DNA of 64,000 nt, taken from positions 2,170,001 through 2,234,000 of the forward strand of contig NZ_CP109487.1 of the NCBI RefSeq assembly GCF_036227605.1, given 5' to 3'. The notes under the pieces are model-generated. The model had not been told where the DNA came from, did no database searches, and worked only from the letters and a program-made list of their open reading frames with translations. The stretch comes from Streptomyces sp. NBC_01439. Its GTDB lineage: Bacteria; Actinomycetota; Actinomycetes; Streptomycetales; Streptomycetaceae. Position 1 is the stretch's first letter. Each line of letters begins with the position of its first letter. This document shows positions 34,555 through 41,900 of the stretch, in pieces. A program made the translations under genes and the position numbers.

Positions 34555-35073
34555 TCAGGAGGCGGCCGCCACCGCCGCCTCGAAGGCCTCGTAGGCGGCT
34601 GCGTCGAAGAGCACGAACCGCGCTTCCTGCACCTCGGTACGGGCGCGGCGCACCGTCTCCACCGCGATCCGCGCCCCGTCGTCCATCGGCCAGCCGTAGA
34701 TGCCGGTGGAGATGGCCGGGAACGCGACCGTACGGGCCCCCAGCTCGTCGGCGATGCGCAGCGACTCGCGGTAGCAGGAGGCCAGCAGCGCCGACCGGTC
34801 CTCCTCCCGCGACCAGACCGGGCCCACCGTGTGGATGACGTGCTCGGCGGCGAGCCGCCCGGCCGTGGTGGCGACGGCCCGGCCGGTCGCCAGCCCCTTG
34901 CCGTAGTGCGAACGCCGCAGGTCCTCGCAGGCCGCGAGGATCTCCGGTCCACCGCGCCGGTGGATGGCGCCGTCGACCCCGCCGCCGCCGAGCAGCGAGG
35001 AGTTCGCCGCGTTGACGATCGCGTCGGCCTTCTCCGCGGTGATGTCGCCGCGGACCAAGGTGATGCGGACCAT
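34555..35073 (-). CDS. Macrodomain protein, O-acetyl-ADP-ribose deacetylase type
   Basis: A 172-residue MacroD/YmdB-type macrodomain: ITLVRGDITAEKADAIVNAA, NSSLLGGGGVDGAIHRRGG (catalytic Asp and Asn region), VIHTVGPVW and FPAISTGIYGWP, all of the ADP-ribose pocket. Such enzymes hydrolyse O-acetyl-ADP-ribose or remove mono-ADP-ribose from acidic residues. ATG 35073 overlaps the stop of the upstream FAD oxidoreductase by 1 nt (TGATG), a strong coupling signal for two proteins with no obvious shared pathway. Confidence 0.95.
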   Translation of the reverse strand: MVRITLVRGDITAEKADAIVNAANSSLLGGGGVDGAIHRRGGPEILAACEDLRRSHYGKGLATGRAVATTAGRLAAEHVIHTVGPVWSREEDRSALLASCYRESLRIADELGARTVAFPAISTGIYGWPMDDGARIAVETVRRARTEVQEARFVLFDAAAYEAFEAAVAAAS

Positions 35074-36491
35074 CAGGATCCCTTTCGTAGGTGCCGCCAG
35101 ACCGCCTTGGCCGCGTTGTGGCCGGACATGCCGTGGACGCCCGGGCCCGGCGGGGTGGCCGAGGAACAGAGGAAGACGGCCGGGTGCGCCGTCGTGTACG
35201 GGGTGAGGGAGATCTTGGGACGCAGGAGGAGCTGGAGGCCCGAGGCGGCCCCGCAGGCGATGTCCCCGCCGACGTAGTTGGGGTTGCGGGCGGCGAGTTG
35301 GGGCGGGCCGGCCGTGGCGCGGGCGAGCACCAGGTCGCGGAAGCCCGGGGCGAAGCGCTCCAGTTGGGATTCGACGGCCTCGGTGAGGTCTCCGTCCCAG
35401 CCCGCGGGGACGTGTCCGTACGCCCAGAACACGTGCTTGCCCTCGGGCGCCCGGCCGGGGTCGACCAGGCTGGGCTGCGCAGTGATGAGGAAGGGGGAGC
35501 GCGGGGCCCGCCCGCCGGAGGCGAGCTGGAGGGCGGCGTCGATGTCGCGGGCGCGCGGGCCGACCTGGACGGTGCCGGCGCGGCGCGGCGCCTCGGCCGT
35601 CCACGGGACCGGGCCGTCCAGCGCGTAGTCGATCTTGAACACGGAGGCGCCGTACCGGTAGCCGTCGTACGCGCGCCCCAGGCGGGCGATGCGGGCCAGC
35701 GCGGTCGGCGAGGTGTCGAAGACGTAGGTGCGGGCGGGCGGGAGGTCATCGAGCCGCTTGACCTCGAAGCCGGTGTGGACGGTCCCGCCGAGGTCGCGCA
35801 GATACCCGGCGAGTGCGTCGGACACGGACTGCGAGCCGCCGCGCGGCATCGGCCAGCCGTTCGCGTGCGCGGCCAGTGCGAAGACCAGGCCCACCGCACT
35901 GGTGGCGATCCCGCCGAGCGGTGCGATGACGTGGGCCACCAGGCCCGCGAACAGTGCGGGGGCCCGCTCGTCGCGGAAGCGGCTCAGCAGCCAAGTGGAG
36001 GGCGGCAGTCCGGCGAGCCCGAAGCGGGCGAGCGTGAGCGGGTCCCGGGGCAGCGCGGTGCTCGGCAGGGACATGAAGTCCCGGGCCAGGGTGTCCCATT
36101 TGCCGAGGAAGGGCCCGACCAGACGCCGGTAGGCGCCCGCGTCGCGCGGCCCGAAGGACGCCGCCGTCTCCGCGACCGAATGGGACAGGACCGCGGCCGT
36201 GCCGTCGTCGAAGGGGTGCGCCATGGGCAGCGGGGCGTGCAGCCACTCCAGCCCGTACCGCTTCAGCGGCATGGTGGCGAAGACCGGCGAGCCGGCCCCG
36301 AGCGGGTGCACCGCCGCGCAGGGGTCGTGCCGGAAGCCGGGGAGGGTGAGCTCCTCGGTCCGGGCGCCGCCGCCGACCGTGCCGGCGGCTTCGAAGACGG
36401 CCACCGAGAAGCCGCGCCGGGCCAGTTCGACGGCGGCGGTCAGCCCGTTCGGCCCCGCCCCCACCACGACCACATCGAGAATCGACGGCAC
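35073..36491 (-). CDS. NAD(P)/FAD-dependent oxidoreductase, CrtI/phytoene-desaturase-like
   Basis: A 472-residue flavoprotein. The N-terminal dinucleotide motif [20 protein letters not shown] continues with [20 protein letters not shown], as in the CrtI/PDS14 group; the C-terminus holds [17 protein letters not shown]. Homologues desaturate or isomerise isoprenoids or are of unknown function; no carotenoid genes are nearby, so the substrate is open. GTG 36491 is preceded by GAAGGAG at 6 nt. The stop overlaps the macrodomain start. Confidence 0.92.
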   Translation of the reverse strand: MPSILDVVVVGAGPNGLTAAVELARRGFSVAVFEAAGTVGGGARTEELTLPGFRHDPCAAVHPLGAGSPVFATMPLKRYGLEWLHAPLPMAHPFDDGTAAVLSHSVAETAASFGPRDAGAYRRLVGPFLGKWDTLARDFMSLPSTALPRDPLTLARFGLAGLPPSTWLLSRFRDERAPALFAGLVAHVIAPLGGIATSAVGLVFALAAHANGWPMPRGGSQSVSDALAGYLRDLGGTVHTGFEVKRLDDLPPARTYVFDTSPTALARIARLGRAYDGYRYGASVFKIDYALDGPVPWTAEAPRRAGTVQVGPRARDIDAALQLASGGRAPRSPFLITAQPSLVDPGRAPEGKHVFWAYGHVPAGWDGDLTEAVESQLERFAPGFRDLVLARATAGPPQLAARNPNYVGGDIACGAASGLQLLLRPKISLTPYTTAHPAVFLCSSATPPGPGVHGMSGHNAAKAVWRHLRKGS

Positions 36492-36592
36492 TTGCGACTC
36501 CTTCGTCTCCGGCGGCGCCTGCGCCTCCAGGATATTCCGCTGCCCGGACCGCCCGGACCCGACCGGGCCCGCCGGGACCGCACCGGACCCGG

Positions 36593-37417
36593 TCAGGCGC
36601 CCCGGAGCAGCTCCCGGATGCGTACGGCGGTGGCTTCGTCCCGCCCGACCGCGAACGGCAGCGCATTGTCCCGGTCCACCCGGAAGGGGACCCCGTCGAC
36701 CGTGCTCTGCGCCCCGCCGGCCTCGGCGACCAGCAGCAGCCCGGCCGCGTGGTCCCAGGCCGAGGGCCAGGTGAAGGCCAGGCCGTCCATCTCGCCGCGG
36801 GCCACCTTCAGGTATTCCAGGCCCGCCGAGCCGCACGGGCGGGCCGCGACCCCGGGCACGTCCAGCCGGGCCAGCGTCCGCTTGTTCTCGTCGCTCGTGT
36901 AGAGGGGGTGGGCGATGGCGACCCGCAGTGGGGCGCCCGGTTCCGGCGAACCGCTGTGGATCCGCTCGCCGTTGACGTACGCGCCCTGCCCGCGCACGGC
37001 GGTCGCCAGCTCGTCCAGTGCCGGGGCGAAGGTCCAGGAGGCGAGGATCTCCCCGCGCTGGGCCAGCCCGACCAGGGTGCAGAAGGCGGGGTCGCCGTTC
37101 ACGAACTGCCGGGTGCCGTCGACGGGGTCGACGATCCACACCGGGGCGTCCGCGCGCAAGGCCGCGTACACCCCGGGGTCGACGTGCACGGCCTCCTCAC
37201 CGACCACGGCGGAGCCGGGCAGCAGCCGCGTCAGGGCGGCGGTGAGGTACTCCTCGGCCTTGCGGTCGGCCACAGTCACCAGGTCGTGGGGGCCGTTCTT
37301 CTCGTCGACCTCGTGCTCGGCGAGCTGCCTGAATCTCGGCATGATCTCGATCGCCGCCGCCTTGCGGACGGCCTCTTCCACATCGGACAGGCCATGGGCC
37401 AGGAACTCATCGATCAT
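36593..37417 (-). CDS. Inositol-monophosphatase-family phosphatase
   Basis: A 274-residue Li+-sensitive Mg2+-phosphatase. Metal sites: [10 protein letters not shown] (Glu), [15 protein letters not shown] (DPxDGT) and the second motif [16 protein letters not shown]. The family covers inositol-1-phosphatase, histidinol-phosphatase (HisN) and 3'-phosphoadenosine nucleotidase (CysQ); the [13 protein letters not shown] segment is compatible with HisN or SuhB-like members and does not decide. Start ATG 37417. It lies 101 bp upstream of the CrtI-like gene on the same strand. Confidence 0.93.
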   Translation of the reverse strand: MIDEFLAHGLSDVEEAVRKAAAIEIMPRFRQLAEHEVDEKNGPHDLVTVADRKAEEYLTAALTRLLPGSAVVGEEAVHVDPGVYAALRADAPVWIVDPVDGTRQFVNGDPAFCTLVGLAQRGEILASWTFAPALDELATAVRGQGAYVNGERIHSGSPEPGAPLRVAIAHPLYTSDENKRTLARLDVPGVAARPCGSAGLEYLKVARGEMDGLAFTWPSAWDHAAGLLLVAEAGGAQSTVDGVPFRVDRDNALPFAVGRDEATAVRIRELLRGA

Positions 37418-37739
37418 GCCTCCAGCAAAGCACGCCCGACCGACAAACCCCACAGCCATTCTCGTACCGGCGTCTGGACACCGGATGTCCACCGGGTGAA
37501 GCGGTCCGAGCCCCGTCGCCCCGCGTCCGCTCGCGCCACCTTCACGAGCTCAGGCGTTCGAGCATCGGCTTTCACTCCCCTGTGAGGGAACACACACCAC
37601 AAGCCACACGGTGAAACAACCGCCTCATTCGACTCGCAATCTTGCGCGCGGCTCAGGTGCTTCCCGCCATTCCCCGCCGATCCGGCCCTCCCGTCGGATT
37701 CGGGAAAACGCGAGAGGGGAGGAGTGCGGAAACCCTACG
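37418..37739. other. Intergenic region at the border of the accessory segment
   Basis: No gene was found here. Base composition falls compared with the flanks, with AT-richer stretches at about 37560-37650 (CACACACCACAAGCCACACG, GTGAAACAAC). GAGGGAACA at about 37582 could be a -35-like element for the gene at 37740, but no paired -10 was convincing. Confidence 0.4.
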
Positions 37740-38036
37740 ATGAATTCCATGAGTGCGCTGATCTTCCTCCTGTCGCTCGGCACAGTCTGTCGCGTCACGC
37801 GATTCATCACCAAGGACGCCCTCGCCGCAGGGTTCCGCTCCCGGATCGCCGACCGTTTCGGCGAAGACTCCCACCCGGCATATCTGGTCACCTGCGGATG
37901 GTGCGTCAGCATCTGGGTCGCGGGCGCCATCACCTTGCTCGCCCACTGGGCCGGTGAGGAAACGTGGTTCCAGGCGGGCACCACGGCACTCACCCTTTCC
38001 TACCTCACCGGCCTTGCCGCCAACTGGCTCGACTGA
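37740..38036 (+). CDS. DUF1360-like small membrane protein
   Basis: A 98-residue protein with three hydrophobic segments (about 3-18, 50-68, 76-94). The stretch LVTCGWCVSIWVAGAI carries the C-x-W-C...W pattern characteristic of DUF1360, a family found in Bacillus, actinobacteria and their phages. ATG 37740 (or ATG 37749) follows a GGAGGAG about 14 nt away, rather far. Function unknown. It opens the compositionally distinct 37.6-39 kb stretch. Confidence 0.75.
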   Translation: MNSMSALIFLLSLGTVCRVTRFITKDALAAGFRSRIADRFGEDSHPAYLVTCGWCVSIWVAGAITLLAHWAGEETWFQAGTTALTLSYLTGLAANWLD

Positions 38037-38223
38037 ACGGCACGTTGGAATGATCCGCATCATCGCCGCCACTTAAAAATACGACTATACGGCGGCGAGT
38101 GTCGGCGTGCGGCGCCCGGGGATAAAGGATGAAGGGAACGAGCCGGGGCTCGGCCCTACGCCGGAACTCCCCCGGCCCTCCCTTGACCGGCCGCCGGAGC
38201 GGCCGAACAGAAGGAGGAAGACC

Positions 38224-38379
38224 ATGGCATGCAACTGCGGACGCGCCGGCCGGTCCACGTTCGTCTACCGACTGACCCTCCCCAACGGGGTCACGCGCCA
38301 GTACCCCACGCGACAGGAGGCCGACGCCGCCAACAGGAGGGCGGGCGGGCAGGGTTCCATCACGGCGGTCCGCCGGTAG
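38224..38379 (+). CDS. Small MACNCG protein resembling actinophage structural-region proteins
   Basis: A 51-residue basic protein beginning MACNCGRAGRSTFVYRL, then a strand pair (LTLPNGVTRQYPTRQEADAA) and a basic tail. Short MxCNCG proteins of this layout, with a polar DGT/NGV turn and a TxxEA helix, occur in actinophage head/tail regions; this comes from memory and was not searched. The ribosome site GAAGGAGGAAG is among the strongest in the window, so the gene is surely translated. Upstream at 38064-38097 lies an inverted repeat CGCCGCC/GGCGGCG around an AT-rich loop. Confidence 0.7.
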   Translation: MACNCGRAGRSTFVYRLTLPNGVTRQYPTRQEADAANRRAGGQGSITAVRR

Positions 38380-38480
38380 GCCCGCCGTCTGCACCGACGA
38401 AGCGGTTGGCTCCCTCGGGCGCACGTCCTCTGGAACGCCAAGGACCCCACATCGGGCCGTACGCCGCGCCGCACCACCAG

Positions 38481-38522
38481 CAGCCCCTCGGGGTACCGGA
38501 CAGCCGGTGCACCGAGGGGCTG
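38481..38522 (+). terminator. Hairpin terminator after the small MACNCG gene
   Basis: CAGCCCCTCGG (38481-38491) pairs with CCGAGGGGCTG (38512-38522). The interior GGTACCGG / CCGGTGC extends the stem partially. Confidence 0.7.
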
Positions 38523-38570
38523 CGGCGTGCCGCGGCACCCCTGGTATTGCGAATACCACGGAGGAATAGC

Positions 38571-38758
38571 ATGATTCGCTCAGCGCGGAATCCTTTCTCT
38601 TCCGCCCGCGAGTCGGCCAGACCGTCCTGGTGCGCGAGTACGCCCCCGGCACCGCCCAGTTGCACACCTGGAAAAGCGACGGAAAGGGAAACCTTTCCTC
38701 TTGCGGAAATGCATCAAGGCGCCGCACGATCAGTGTTTATCGCCTCTCGCGCGCCTGA
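38571..38758 (+). pseudogene. Probable small gene broken by a frameshift
   Basis: CACGGAGGAATAGC precedes ATG 38571, an ideal ribosome site. From the ATG the frame has poor codon character. The frame beginning near 38588 (phase of 38600) shows strong GC3 bias and plausible protein (FRPRVGQTVLVREYAPGTAQ, then LHTWKSDGKGNLSSCG) to a TGA at 38756-38758, but it has no start codon, with a TAG at 38567. A loss of one base or gain of two near 38591-38600 (TCCTTTCTCT) would join the two. Either a broken gene or a sequence error; no family recognised. Confidence 0.35.
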
Positions 38759-38825
38759 GTGCGCTGAGCCGAACGAGTGGTGTTCTGTTCGCCCATCTAG
38801 CCCAAGCCCTCAGCCGGAAGGCCTA

Positions 38826-38841
38826 CTGCTGATATCAGCAG
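38826..38841 (+). promoter_or_regulatory. Perfect 16-bp palindrome upstream of the Ig-repeat gene
   Basis: CTGCTGATATCAGCAG, 145 bp before ATG 38986. It is an isolated, long, perfect palindrome in an AT-richer region and a good operator candidate. The rest of 38759-38985 shows no gene. Confidence 0.5.
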
Positions 38842-38985
38842 GTGATGCGCCCCGACTCCGCATGGACAAGGGCTCTTAACGGAACGTCCAACCAGTGTTT
38901 TCTCGTGCGTTCCGTGCCCCGCCGAGCGCCGTACGGGCGAAGAGAATCATCTGCTTCCGCGGGTCATCCGAAAGGGAGCCACAGC

Positions 38986-41900
38986 ATGGCCAGTTCGACC
39001 ACCACAGTGACCTCGGCACCGGATCCGTCCGTCTTCGGTCAGGCGGTCACCTTCACCGCCACCGTCCAGCCGGAAAACGCCGGCGACCCCACCCCGACCG
39101 GTAGCGTCGAGTTCGTCGTGGACAGCGTGCCCGTCATGACGGTGCCGCTCGACATGAGCGGCCAGGCGCAGTACGTGACCAGCGATCTGGAGGTCGGTCT
39201 CCACGGGGTGGAGGCCAACTACTCCGGCGACGCAGAGTACGACCCGTCCACGGGCGCGGACACCCAGGAGGTCACCCTCGCGAACACCACCACCACGCTG
39301 GTCTTCGATCCCGAACCCTCGGTCTGCGGCGAGGCGGTGACCGCCACCGCCCAGGTGACCCCCGTTCCGCCGGGCGCGGGAACTCCCACCGGACTGGTGT
39401 CCTTCATCGTCAGCGACGACGGTCCGGTGCTGACCACCCCCGTGGACGTGAGCGGGCAGGCGCAGGTCACCTTCAGCGGCCTGGACGTCGGCTTCCACCA
39501 GGCAGCCGCCTTCTACACGGGCGACGCGGACTTCAACGGGTCGAACTCCCCGCTGACGCTCCACGTCGTCAACCCTGCGCCCGTCTCGGTCACGGTCTCG
39601 GTAAACCCCGACCCGTCGGTGTGCGGTGAGACGGTGACGCTCTGTGTCACCGTGGCACCGGTCTCCTCGGGCGTAGGCAATCCGTCGGGCTCGGTGACCT
39701 TCACCGGCCCCGGCGGGCTCAACGAAACGGTGACCCTGGACGCCGGCGGAACGGCCTGCGTCACCACGACCGTGCTGGAGACCGGCACGGTCACCGCCGT
39801 CTACGGTGGTGACGAGTGCTACGCGAGCGGGACCGGCACCTTTGAGGTGACGGTCAATCAGGCGTCGAGCATAGTGTCGGTGATGGTGGAGCCCGACCCG
39901 TCGGTGTGCGGCGAAACCGTGACGGTGTGCGCCACGGTTGCCGCAGTGGCACCCGGCAGCGGCACCCCGACCGGAACCGTCACCTTCACCGGCCCCGGCG
40001 GACTCAACGAGACCGTAACCCTGGATGCCGGCGGAACGGCCTGCCTGACCACGACCGTCCTGGAAACCGGCACGGTCACCGCCGTCTACGGTGGTGACGG
40101 ATGCTTCTCTGCATCGACCGGCACCACGCCGGTGACCGTCAACCAGGCCGCCAGCGCGGTATCGGTGACGGTGGAGCCCAACCCGTCGGTGTGCGGCGAG
40201 ACCGTGACGGTCTGCGCCACCGTCACCGCAGTGGCACCCGGCAGCGGCACCCCCACCGGAACCGTCACCTTCACCGGCCCCGGCGGACTCAACGTGACAC
40301 TGGCGCTCGACGCCGGCGGCACGGCCTGCGTCACCACCAACAGCCTCACCAGCGGCACGGTCACCGCCGTCTACAGCGGCGACGGATGCTTCTCCGCATC
40401 GACCGGTGCCTTCGACGTGACGGTCGACCCGGCCTCGAGCACGGTGTCGGTGACCGTGGAGCCCGACCCGTCGGTGTGCGGCGAAACCGTGACGGTCTGC
40501 GCCACGGTCACCGCAGTGGCACCCGGCAGCGGCACCCCCACCGGAACCGTCACCTTCACCGGCCCCGGCGGACTCAACGAGACCGTGACCCTCGACGCCG
40601 GCGGAACGGCCTGCGTCACCACGACCGCGCTGGAGACCGGCACGGTCACCGCCGTCTACAACGGCGACGAATGCTTCTCCGCATCGACCGGCACCACGCC
40701 GGTGACCGTCAACCAGGCCGCCAGCACGGTATCGGTCACCGTGGAACCCAACCCGTCGGTGTGCGGCGAAACCGTGACGGTGTGCGCCACCGTCACCGCA
40801 GTGGCACCCGGTAGCGGCACCCCGACCGGAACCGTCACCTTCACCGGGGCCGGGCTGAACACGACCGTACCTCTGGACGCCGGCGGAACGGCCTGCCTGA
40901 CCACGACCGTCCTGGAAACCGGCACGGTCACGGCCGTCTACAACGGCGACGAATGCTTCTCCGCATCGACCGGTGCCTTCGACGTAACGGTCGACCCGGC
41001 CTCGAGCACGGTGTCGGTGACCGTGGAACCCAACCCGTCGGTGTGCGGCGAAACCGTGACGGTCTGCGCCACCGTCACCGCAGTCCCACCCGGCAGCGGC
41101 ACACCCACCGGAACCGTCACCTTCACCGGCCCCGGCGGACTCAACGAAACCGTGACCCTCGACGCCGGCGGCACGGCATGCGTCACCACGACCACGCTGG
41201 AGACCGGCACGGTCACCGTCACCTACACGGGTGACACCTGCTTCCTGCCGTCAACAGGCTCACTGGACGTGACCGTCAACCAGGCGGCCAGCACGGTATC
41301 GGTCACCGTGGAACCCAACCCGTCGGTGTGCGGCGAAAACGTGACGGTCTGCGCCACCGTCACCGCAGTCGCACCCGGTAGCGGCACACCCACCGGAACC
41401 GTCACCTTCCTGCTGCCCGACGGCAGCACTCAGGTCGCGGGACTGGACGCCGGCGGCACGGCATGCGTCACCACGACCACGCTGGAGACCGGCACGGTCA
41501 CCGTCACCTACACGGGTGACACCTGCTTCCTGCCGTCAACAGGCTCACTGGACGTGACCGTCAACCAGGCGGCCAGCACGGTATCGGTCACCGTGGAACC
41601 CAACCCGTCGGTGTGCGGCGAAAACGTGACGGTCTGCGCCACCGTCACCGCAGTCGCACCCGGCAGCGGCACACCCACCGGAACCGTCACCTTCACCGGC
41701 CCCGGCGGACTCAACGTGACACTGGCGCTCGACGCCGGCGGCACGGCCTGCCTGACCACCAGCAGCCTCACCAACGGCACGTACTCGGCCACCTACAACG
41801 GCGACACCTGTTTCGCCGGCTCGGACGGCCTCTTCGACGTGACGGTCAACCCGGCGTCGAGCACGACCGCCGTATCGGTCGACCCCAACCCGTCCGTGTG

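Noticed and set aside
37740..38379. An intact prophage
   Set aside because: Only two small phage-like genes are present; no integrase, repressor, capsid, portal, tail or attachment repeats were found.
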